IMG/VR virus record: IMGVR_UViG_3300047491_001078
Coordinates: 1 to 21,003 of that record
Length of the DNA stretch: 21,003 nucleotides
Reading direction: 5' to 3' (one strand)
Source of the DNA: a virus
The position numbers were made by a program, and so were the translations under genes. The notes under the pieces were generated by a model that was not told where the DNA came from, searched no databases, and saw only the letters and a list, made by a program, of their open reading frames with translations. This document shows positions 4,848-11,469 of the stretch, piece by piece. Each line of letters begins with the position of its first letter. Position 1 is the stretch's first letter.

Positions 4848-6177
4848 TGATGAGCTTAAAGTAATTCTTACACCAGATCAAATAAAGGTTACACAGTCTG
4901 ATAGATTGATTAAAGGTGGCAGAATTAGTATTAAGGCAGGGCATGGTGTAGGTAAGACGTGTCTTGCAGCTTCATTAGGTATGTGGTTTAAGCATTCTGT
5001 ACGGCCTAGTATTGTATTGACAACTGCGCCTACGCAAAGACAGGTTAAAGAGTTGTTATGGCGAGAGATTAGGCATAGGCATGGTATAGCGCAGCTTCCA
5101 GGCAAGCCGTTAACAATGTCTTATAATATGAATGAGCGTGAGTACATGCTTGGATTTAGTACTGATGATGTAATGCAAATGCAGGGTTTTCATTGTGAAA
5201 ACATCATGGTACTTATTGATGAAGCAAATGGTTATCCTGCAGAGCTGTTTAATGCTGTTGAAGGTTGGTTGTCAGGCGGTATTAGAGTAGTATTAATACA
5301 GATTGGTAACCCTGTAAATCCTATTGGACCATTTTTTGATTCATTCTCAGACGGTGTTACTGATACATATACAATTAGTTGTTTGAACCATCCAAATGTA
5401 CTTGAGCGAAGGAATATAATACCTGGTGCTGTAAAGCATGAGTGGGTAGAATTGCAAAGAAAACGTTGGGGAGAAGAGTCTGCATTTTGGCTTAGTCGTG
5501 TTGCAGGTGAATTTCCTAAAGTGGCGTCTGATGTTGTCATTAACTTATTGTGGGTAGAACATGCAGAACAAGTTGTTAGTAAGTGTAAGTGTCGTGGTGA
5601 AGATTTGTTTATGGGATATGATCCTGCGGAGTATGGTGATGATGAGCATGCATGGGTAATAGGTTGTAGGCATAAAATTCATGCAGTTAAGTCATTAAAT
5701 AATATTGAGCCAGCGCAAGGTGTTAGAGAGACAAAATTATTAAAAACACAGTTTAGCATTAAGGATGACCATATTAGCATTGATGGTATTGGTGCGGGAG
5801 CACCTATAGCGTCTCAGCTAAAGTTAGATGGTGTGCATGCAAATAGAGTTGTTGTTTCTAATAGTGCGCATGATTCAAAAGAGTTTGAAGATTTAGGAAC
5901 TGAGTTGTATTGGAATGCTAGAAATATATTAAATCCTGGATCTGATTTGTATATTCCATTTTCATTTAATGGTAAGCGCGATCAATTAAAAGCAGATCTT
6001 TGTACAAGAAAGTTTCAAGCGTCAAATTCAGGACGCAGAATGTTGGAACCTAAAAGACAGTATAGAGCTAGGTTAAAAAGGTCGCCGAATCATGGTGACG
6101 CTTTTGTATTATGTTATTCTCCATTTGTTTGTAAGAGTTCTTATGGACTTATGTTATTACCAGACGTAATAAATTAG
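4735..6177 (+). CDS. terL: Terminase large subunit (ATPase-nuclease)
   Basis: This 480-residue protein is the packaging motor. Walker A is AGHGVGKT (68-75), Walker B with catalytic acid is IMVLIDEA (157-164), and a coupling-type QIGNPVN follows at 189-195. The C-terminal RNase H-like nuclease has acidic residues in GYDPAEYGDDE (D296), SIDGIGAG (D350) and NHGDAF (D455). It cuts concatemers and drives DNA through the portal. Start choice is uncertain: TTG 4735 has GAGGAGGT 11-12 nt upstream, inside the small subunit gene; ATG 4768 has no ribosome site. The conserved part only begins near residue 27, so either start leaves the enzyme intact. It is followed 14 nt later by the portal gene. Confidence 0.93.
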   Translation: MQQTSITSLSQMLGQQLRSLNQSTTLEKYANCPQKFISDELKVILTPDQIKVTQSDRLIKGGRISIKAGHGVGKTCLAASLGMWFKHSVRPSIVLTTAPTQRQVKELLWREIRHRHGIAQLPGKPLTMSYNMNEREYMLGFSTDDVMQMQGFHCENIMVLIDEANGYPAELFNAVEGWLSGGIRVVLIQIGNPVNPIGPFFDSFSDGVTDTYTISCLNHPNVLERRNIIPGAVKHEWVELQRKRWGEESAFWLSRVAGEFPKVASDVVINLLWVEHAEQVVSKCKCRGEDLFMGYDPAEYGDDEHAWVIGCRHKIHAVKSLNNIEPAQGVRETKLLKTQFSIKDDHISIDGIGAGAPIASQLKLDGVHANRVVVSNSAHDSKEFEDLGTELYWNARNILNPGSDLYIPFSFNGKRDQLKADLCTRKFQASNSGRRMLEPKRQYRARLKRSPNHGDAFVLCYSPFVCKSSYGLMLLPDVIN

Positions 6178-6191
6178 AAAGAGAGGCAAAC

Positions 6192-7568
6192 ATGCTTAAT
6201 TTTGGTTTTGGTACTAAGAAATTGATTAAAAAAGCTAATGAAAAGATTAGCGGTCTTGAGTCATTAATAGTTAACTTGCAAGATCAAGTGGATATTTTAT
6301 CTATTCGAAATCCTAAGAGTAGAAAGTATACAAATCATAAAGAACAAGTTATGGAAGTACGTAAAAAGTATAAGGGTCTTGCAGCGTATGGAAATCAGAT
6401 TACGCAAAGGTTGATTAACTTGCGTGTTGCTTTTTCTATGCCTAATCGATTATTTCTTATGCCAAATAAGAACTATATAGGTAAAGTTGATAAGACAATG
6501 CTTGAGGACTGCAAGCAGTTTTTAAAAACTTTTATGGAAATTAATGCATTAGATGGGTCAATGCCTAGAGATATTGCCAAAGAAGCTGAATTGCAAGGTC
6601 AAGTTGTAATTAAGCTAGTTTGGGATGCAGATATAAAGAATGTGCGATTAATTTATTATCCGTATTCTGATGTGTCGTATAGAGTAGAGTCAAAAAGTAA
6701 GTATTTATTAAATGGTGAAAAAGTTTTGTATGTGAAAGAGGATGGAGTTACTGATAAAGAGTATTCAAATGATGATTTTGTGTTTATTGCATTTAATGAT
6801 GAGCTTAGTACATTTGAAGGATTTCCAACGTGCGGTGGCATTTTGGAAACTATTGAAAATTTGGATAAAGATCTTATTGATTGGCGTTTGCTGAACCATT
6901 TATTTGCACATCCTACTCCGCATTTTAAGTGTGAAGAAAAAGATGATGCAGATGCGGTAAACGCATTAATTAGGCAGATTGGTTGGAAGGTTGGTACTGC
7001 AATTGCGACCAAATCTGATTTTAATTTGAAGGGTACTACAGGTGTTGAAACTAATTTGTTAATGTTAAGTATCACTACTAATGCAAAAATTATTAGTGCA
7101 CATACAGGCATTGCAATTCATTTTTTAGGTTTTGCAAATGTAATGACTAATAGGGCAACAGCCGATTCAATGGGTGAACCGACTGAAGTAGTGCTGCATT
7201 CTGAGATTAACAGTTGGAATACGTTTTATTTTGATATGTTTAGAAAAGCGATTAAGCTTAGGAATAGTAACATTAATGGTCAGTTAATTGAGAATTGTAT
7301 TGTGCCAAAGATTATTCCGCTTACTGATAAGCAGTATGAGCTTATCAAGGAACTATACTTGCCGCTTGCTGAAGCGAATAAGATTTCTAGCAAAACATTG
7401 CTTGAACAAATTCCTGGTTTGGATGTGGATGAAGAAGAAGCAAAGTTGGAAGAAGAAATTAGTAAGCAAGTAGAAATGGAGAAGAAAAATGCTGAGAAGA
7501 CTGGAAAAAATGCTAAGAATGTTGGTGAAAAGTCTGAAGAAGAAAATCTTGAAGAAGAAAATGACTGA
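6192..7568 (+). CDS. Portal protein
   Basis: This 458-residue protein, directly after the large terminase, has the size, position and style of a phage portal: an N-terminal charged coiled-coil segment, a clip/stem-like centre with the long helix around RLLNHLFAHPTPHF, and the GTTGVETNLLMLSITTNAKI and HTGIAIHFLGFANVMT stretches typical of portal cores before a helical crown. The C-terminal 60 residues are very acidic and lysine-rich (EEEEAKLEEE-like runs), likely a disordered tail inside the capsid. Twelve copies form the vertex ring for DNA entry and tail attachment. GAGAGG lies 6 nt before the ATG. Its stop overlaps the next gene start (ATGACTGA). No peptide signature is universal for portals, so location carries much of the weight. 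Confidence 0.85.
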   Translation: MLNFGFGTKKLIKKANEKISGLESLIVNLQDQVDILSIRNPKSRKYTNHKEQVMEVRKKYKGLAAYGNQITQRLINLRVAFSMPNRLFLMPNKNYIGKVDKTMLEDCKQFLKTFMEINALDGSMPRDIAKEAELQGQVVIKLVWDADIKNVRLIYYPYSDVSYRVESKSKYLLNGEKVLYVKEDGVTDKEYSNDDFVFIAFNDELSTFEGFPTCGGILETIENLDKDLIDWRLLNHLFAHPTPHFKCEEKDDADAVNALIRQIGWKVGTAIATKSDFNLKGTTGVETNLLMLSITTNAKIISAHTGIAIHFLGFANVMTNRATADSMGEPTEVVLHSEINSWNTFYFDMFRKAIKLRNSNINGQLIENCIVPKIIPLTDKQYELIKELYLPLAEANKISSKTLLEQIPGLDVDEEEAKLEEEISKQVEMEKKNAEKTGKNAKNVGEKSEEENLEEEND

Positions 7569-7893
7569 TAGGGTATTTCTTATGAAAGCAGCTCCTGTTG
7601 TTGAGTATTATGATGATCCAGAAAAAGGGACAGTAATTGGTCACTTAATTTTTTGTCCAGCATGTGAATGTGGGCATATATTCTATAACGGAAAACAGCG
7701 AGATAAAAATAGAGCAAGCTGGTCGTTTAATGGTGATTGCAATAGACCTACATTTCAACCATCTATGTTAGTGCATTATGGTGAAGATTTAAAGAAGGTA
7801 TGCCATAGCTTTGTTACAGATGGCAGAATATTATATCTGCAGGACTGTACGCATGAGATGGCTGGAAAAAGTATTGAGCTACCTTGTATTTAA
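7561..7893 (+). CDS. DUF6527-like Cys/His protein
   Basis: This 110-residue protein has a distinctive order of motifs: CPACECGH (32-39), WSFNGD (54-59), PTFQPS (63-68), CHSFVTDG (81-88), DCTHEMAGK (96-103). I recognise this as the DUF6527 family found in phage and prophage genomes, which has no known activity; the paired Cys and His residues suggest a bound metal ion. Two starts are possible: ATG 7561, overlapping the portal stop by 8 nt, or ATG 7582 with TAGGGT 7 nt upstream; all motifs lie after both. It sits between the portal and the scaffold/protease gene, and the gap after it holds the capsid operon promoter. Confidence 0.75.
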   Translation: MTDRVFLMKAAPVVEYYDDPEKGTVIGHLIFCPACECGHIFYNGKQRDKNRASWSFNGDCNRPTFQPSMLVHYGEDLKKVCHSFVTDGRILYLQDCTHEMAGKSIELPCI

Positions 7894-7945
7894 GTAGCTG
7901 AGCAAATAATTAGGAATGTTTTGTAGATAAAAAGATAAAACGTTG

Positions 7946-7974
7946 TATACTTTTTAGAACAAATGAGGTATAAT
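7946..7974 (+). promoter_or_regulatory. Putative promoter of the capsid operon
   Basis: TATACT (7946-7951), a 17-nt spacer and a perfect TATAAT (7969-7974). TACTTTT starts at 7948 and is followed by 14 nt and TATAAT, exactly as at 1674-1702; both are preceded by ATAAAA and CGTT. The predicted transcript start is near 7981, which is the ATG of the protease/scaffold gene, so the message could be leaderless or nearly so. Confidence 0.55.
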
Positions 7975-7980
7975 AAAGCC

Positions 7981-9162
7981 ATGAACGAAAAACAAGTACA
8001 AGTTGAGGCAATTTTGTCATTACTGGACGCAAAAAGTGTAGCGCAGTATATCCCTGAAGCTGTCTTAAGTAGGATTAAGAAGTATGATAGTAATCCTGTA
8101 TTTGCTATGATGACAGTGGGTTATGAGGGAGAAAGCACCGGTGACTTGTATAATGGAAATAAGGAAAAGCTAGGTAAGGATCAGTGGTATAAGCAGTTAT
8201 GGCCGATTAAGGCAGTTAAGCAGTTAGTAAGTAAGCTTACTGAAAAAGAAATACCTATTTATGCGCATCAGCACGATGTAACTGGCGAAAAGAATAGGAG
8301 TAAGCTTGGTTATATAGTTGCTGGAACTAAGAAGGTAATTAATGCTGTAACACATGCATTAGGTATTGCGTATATTACAGATATTCCTACTAGAGCGCAG
8401 CTGCAAAATGGCGAGTTAAATGCTTGTTCTATGGAAGCAAGATGCCTTTTTGTAGAAGCTCCGAACTCGCTTAATTGGGTAGTTGAATCTGTAAAAGAAG
8501 TTTTGGGTGTGGTGTTATTTAATAGGGAAGTTGTTGAACCTGGGTTTAAAAATGCAAATATTCTCGCAGTAGTAACAGCAATGAGCGCTGATGGAAAAGA
8601 AAGGAACAATGAGCGTATGGAAGTTACACTAGAAGATGTTAGAAAGTACATTGAAACTAATAAGGTAATTCCGAGTACACTGTTTAGCGTTGAGACTCTT
8701 ACAAAAGATCCGCGTGTTAAGGATATTTTGCAGAATGATATTGCTGTAGCAGTGCAAAAGAAGGATGATGAAATTAAGGCGCTTAATTTGGAATTAGTAC
8801 CTCTTAAGAAAGCGCAAGCAATGAGCACTCTTGGTGAAATGGTAGAAAAGAGTGAGTTGCTGAAAGAAGAACCTAAAAAGCTTGTTGAATACCTGAAAAA
8901 GATTATTCGTATTGATGGTAATACAGTAGATCAGGTTACTGTTGATAAAGAAATCAAGCTGCAACTTGGCGTTGTTAAGGATCTTGGTATTAAGTTTGAT
9001 GATACGTCAAAGAATACTAATGATAAGAAGGTAGATTCAAATAATAAGGATACTAAAAAGACAAGTAATGCAACGGATGATAATGGCGGTGAGGATCAGC
9101 CTAATCCTAATAAGGTTGAGAGCTATCTTACGCCTGAAACAAATCCGCTTATTCCTAAGTAG
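7981..9162 (+). CDS. Capsid maturation protease fused to scaffold
   Basis: This is a 393-residue protein between portal and capsid genes. IPIYAHQHDV (H96 or H98) followed by LNACSMEA (S150) fits the His/Ser arrangement of S78-type prohead proteases, where the serine lies in an S-[IM]-E motif. The C-terminal half has a helical, coiled-coil region (about 255-315) with many Lys and Glu, then a Lys/Asp/Asn-rich linker and a short tail, as in scaffold (delta) domains that are degraded during maturation. GAGGT lies 11 nt before the ATG at 7981, a little far; an ATG at 7963 in frame overlaps the -10 box and has no ribosome site. Sequence support for the exact catalytic residues is moderate. Confidence 0.7.
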   Translation: MNEKQVQVEAILSLLDAKSVAQYIPEAVLSRIKKYDSNPVFAMMTVGYEGESTGDLYNGNKEKLGKDQWYKQLWPIKAVKQLVSKLTEKEIPIYAHQHDVTGEKNRSKLGYIVAGTKKVINAVTHALGIAYITDIPTRAQLQNGELNACSMEARCLFVEAPNSLNWVVESVKEVLGVVLFNREVVEPGFKNANILAVVTAMSADGKERNNERMEVTLEDVRKYIETNKVIPSTLFSVETLTKDPRVKDILQNDIAVAVQKKDDEIKALNLELVPLKKAQAMSTLGEMVEKSELLKEEPKKLVEYLKKIIRIDGNTVDQVTVDKEIKLQLGVVKDLGIKFDDTSKNTNDKKVDSNNKDTKKTSNATDDNGGEDQPNPNKVESYLTPETNPLIPK

Positions 9163-9166
9163 TTAT

Positions 9167-9186
9167 CTGGTAAAGACACATACCAG
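9167..9186 (+). other. Short hairpin after the protease/scaffold gene
   Basis: CTGGTA and TACCAG form a perfect 6-bp stem with an 8-nt loop, 4 nt after the stop. No T-run follows, so it is not a good terminator; it may mark RNA processing or protect the 3' end, or it may be chance. Confidence 0.3.
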
Positions 9187-9233
9187 TTAAAATAAAGTTA
9201 AGAACTGTAGAAACAATTTTTGGAGAATTTAAT

Positions 9234-9626
9234 ATGCCAGCTTTTATTAAAAAGTCGTTGAATAGTGGTCGTCAGTATGTACAGCGTGTTTTTGGCGCGA
9301 ATGATAATATTGCTAAGGGTGATATTATTACTAACAACCAGCTTACTGGTTTTGCGCTTGATCGTGCTGGTGGTGCTAATGTTATTGCTGCACAGGCTTT
9401 GCTTGGTATTCATATTCCTGCGGAATGCGCTATCATGTTTGAGCATGAGTGTGTAACAATTAACAAGGCTGCGGTGCAGATTAATATCGGTGTAGCTGTG
9501 TATTGGGATCGTGTTGCGCTTAACTGTACCAATGTTGCTGCTGGTAATATCCGTATTGGTAATAGCCTTGCTACGTACGCTGCTAATGCCACTGAAATGG
9601 ATATTTACTTTAATGGGGCTAACTAA
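9234..9626 (+). CDS. Capsid decoration protein (DUF2190-like)
   Basis: This 130-residue protein has the features of the DUF2190 group: an early AKGDIIT segment, an Ala/Gly-rich stretch (GGANVIAAQALLGI), ECAIMFEHECVTINKAA, then GVAVYWDRV and IGNSLATYAA near the end. These small beta-rich proteins are often encoded just before the major capsid protein and bind the outside of the capsid as trimers that stabilise it. TTTTTGGAGAA lies 8 nt before the ATG, and the same string precedes the major capsid gene. Codon choice is enriched in C- and G-ending codons compared with its surroundings, suggesting high expression. Confidence 0.75.
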   Translation: MPAFIKKSLNSGRQYVQRVFGANDNIAKGDIITNNQLTGFALDRAGGANVIAAQALLGIHIPAECAIMFEHECVTINKAAVQINIGVAVYWDRVALNCTNVAAGNIRIGNSLATYAANATEMDIYFNGAN

Positions 9627-9689
9627 TTAGTTAGGTCTGTAAAGTAGCAAAACACAAAAAGTTAATAAGTAAATTTTTGGAGAAACTAT

Positions 9690-10691
9690 ATGAAGTCGGT
9701 AAAGATTTTTTCTGATTACAAAAAGATTAATTTGGATACGCCACAGGGTCGTATGCAGTTTTGTGGTGCTATTACTGCCTTTATGCGGCAGCCTTTGGAA
9801 GTACAGCGTAAGATGCTTGAACTTGGAACTACACAGTTTACTACTACCGCGGATCTTGGCGAAGATGTTCGTGTACTGATTGAAAAGTTCCATCTTGATG
9901 CGGAGATGCTTGATATTGGTTATCAGGCGTTTTTTGATGTACGTGATTTTTCTGGTACGCCTGCGCCTGGTTTTAGAATGCGCAATGTCACGTCTGGTCT
10001 TACCTTTGCACGTCGGCCTGAAGGTGGTAAGGCTGAGATTTATCGTGTAACTGGCCAGGAAATCTTTGTGCCGTTTGATATGTATGGTGGTGGCCTTGAG
10101 TTTGATCAGGCTTGGTTTGAAGATCAGCAGTGGTGGACTATTGAAGATACTGCTATGGAGTTTCGTGCTAAGTGGTATCGGGATAAGGCCAGTATTTTCT
10201 ATGATTTGATTGGTGCGATTGGTGCTGGCCAGAATATTGCTTGGCAGGGAGTTCCTGCTGATTCACAGCTTGATCGTGATATTATGACGCTTAATGCGGC
10301 TGCGGTAAACTTGCTTGTTGCTGCGAATGCGGCTGGGTATTCTGTAAGCCCGAATCAGATTTTGTATGTGCTTTCGCCTGTACAGCTTAAACCGCGGCTT
10401 GAGCGTGCACTTGCAGCTCAGCATCTTGTTCCTGGTGTTGGTGGTGCTAGTCGACAGGTTGAATATAACATTCGGCCGATTTACTCGCTTAATGTTCGCA
10501 GTGCTGGTGTACCTGTTACCAACATTTGGTATATGGGTATTCCTGGACTGTTGAATAAGATTGGCGAAAAGATGCCGCTTACTGTTCTTTCTAATTTTAA
10601 TATTGAAACTTTCGCAACTACGGCAGTTGGCTGGGGTAGATTTGGTGCAAACCTGAATCCTGTTCAGTTTAACCGTCTTGCTACTGCGTAA
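9690..10691 (+). CDS. Major capsid protein
   Basis: This 333-residue protein follows the decoration protein and precedes a strong terminator, the usual place for the major capsid protein. It has no cysteine pair, is rich in Ala/Gly/Phe/Tyr, and contains an ARRPEGGKAEIYRV loop and a helix starting at FEDQQWWTIEDTAMEF that resembles the spine helix of HK97-fold shells. The absence of a long N-terminal scaffold domain agrees with a separate scaffold gene. TTTTTGGAGAA precedes the ATG at 9690. Codons are the most biased in the window (CGT, GGT, CTT, many C- and G-ending codons), in line with the most abundant virion protein. The fold is inferred from position and style, not from a family motif. 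Confidence 0.85.
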   Translation: MKSVKIFSDYKKINLDTPQGRMQFCGAITAFMRQPLEVQRKMLELGTTQFTTTADLGEDVRVLIEKFHLDAEMLDIGYQAFFDVRDFSGTPAPGFRMRNVTSGLTFARRPEGGKAEIYRVTGQEIFVPFDMYGGGLEFDQAWFEDQQWWTIEDTAMEFRAKWYRDKASIFYDLIGAIGAGQNIAWQGVPADSQLDRDIMTLNAAAVNLLVAANAAGYSVSPNQILYVLSPVQLKPRLERALAAQHLVPGVGGASRQVEYNIRPIYSLNVRSAGVPVTNIWYMGIPGLLNKIGEKMPLTVLSNFNIETFATTAVGWGRFGANLNPVQFNRLATA

Positions 10692-10711
10692 ACAAGTAAA
10701 GCAATGTAAAT

Positions 10712-10746
10712 AGCGTGGGTATCTAGAAATAGGTACCCGCGCTTTT
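10712..10746 (+). terminator. Intrinsic terminator of the capsid operon
   Basis: AGCGTGGGTA (10712-10721) pairs with TACCCGCGCT (10734-10743): 10 base pairs with one G-U, a 12-nt loop, then TTTTA. It lies 20 nt after the major capsid stop and 20 nt before the next ATG. It likely ends most transcripts from the capsid promoter and reduces expression of the appendage genes behind it. Confidence 0.8.
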
Positions 10747-10766
10747 ATAAAATTAGGAGAATTGTA

Positions 10767-11135
10767 ATGCTTGCTGTGGTTGACCCAGACATGATAGCAA
10801 TTGTAGGTCTTTTCATTGCCTTGTTTTCAGCGTTGATTGGTTGCTATATTTTTATTTTTAGCTGTAGCAGTAAAATTATGACGGTGATGAGTGAGGAAAT
10901 TAGTAAGGTATATGTATTAATTAATTCACATATTCAGAATGCCCAAATGCATGCTGATATTGATAAGATGGTTAGTAATAAAGTTTGTGAAGAAGCTAGA
11001 AAAAGTAATAATGAAGCGATAAAAGGAATAAGAGCGGATTTGGATAAACAGCATGACGTGCTTGTTAATGTGGATAAGAATATGGCGACATTAACAGAGC
11101 GTGTAACAAATTTTATGGATCAGTTTAATAGGTAG
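10767..11135 (+). CDS. Membrane protein with coiled-coil domain
   Basis: This 122-residue protein has a single hydrophobic helix near residues 9-32 (IAIVGLFIALFSALIGCYIF) and then a long, polar helical part with heptad-like spacing (about 45-120), a membrane-anchored coiled coil. AGGAG lies 7 nt before the ATG, right behind the capsid terminator. A small single-span protein with a soluble coiled coil could be a holin-like or spanin-like lysis protein, an immunity/exclusion protein, or an internal virion protein. No endolysin motif is near. No family is recognised. Confidence 0.6.
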   Translation: MLAVVDPDMIAIVGLFIALFSALIGCYIFIFSCSSKIMTVMSEEISKVYVLINSHIQNAQMHADIDKMVSNKVCEEARKSNNEAIKGIRADLDKQHDVLVNVDKNMATLTERVTNFMDQFNR

Positions 11136-11142
11136 GTGCTTT

Positions 11143-11457
11143 ATGGCAAAACTTTTAGATGATTTTGTTAAGGAGTTAAATAAAAAGGTTGAAGAGCGCA
11201 GCCTATCATTAAAGCGGTGTGAAGAGCTTGATTTTGAAACTGCTTTGAAATTTTTACCTAAGACTGATAGGCCAAATTTAAATAGGGTATTATTTAATAA
11301 GGCAAAAGACAGGCTTGTTAAAAAGCGTTTTAAAGAGCTGGTTAATGAATTAAAGGATAATACAGTATTTAGGGATGAGTTAAGCAAGATTGCGAAGGGT
11401 ACTAAGTTTGAAGTTGTAAATACTTCAATAGAACGCTCCTTAAAAATAATTTTTTAA
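11143..11457 (+). CDS. Small helical charged protein, unknown
   Basis: This 104-residue, almost wholly helical protein is dense in Lys, Glu and Arg (RCEELDFETALKF, RFKELVNELKDN). It has no membrane segment and one cysteine. TAGGTAGGTG precedes the ATG at 11143, 7 nt after the previous stop. Its place between the coiled-coil membrane protein and the beta-helix protein suggests a scaffold, chaperone or connector role for the appendage genes, but nothing in the sequence proves it. Confidence 0.55.
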   Translation: MAKLLDDFVKELNKKVEERSLSLKRCEELDFETALKFLPKTDRPNLNRVLFNKAKDRLVKKRFKELVNELKDNTVFRDELSKIAKGTKFEVVNTSIERSLKIIF

Positions 11458-11469
11458 TTGGAGTATTAT

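Noticed and set aside
6656-7111. Long minus-strand frame opposite the portal gene
   Set aside because: Antisense shadow of a well-supported gene. The other minus-strand frames, including 8310-8828 and 13925-14239, are shadows as well.
7288-7473. Small plus-strand frame within the portal gene
   Set aside because: It lies in another frame of the portal gene and has the low-complexity composition expected of a shadow.
7963-7980. Upstream ATG for the protease/scaffold gene
   Set aside because: It sits across the -10 box and lacks a ribosome site.
9167-9186. Hairpin after the protease/scaffold gene as a terminator
   Set aside because: The stem is only 6 bp and no T-run follows, so it is listed only as a hairpin.
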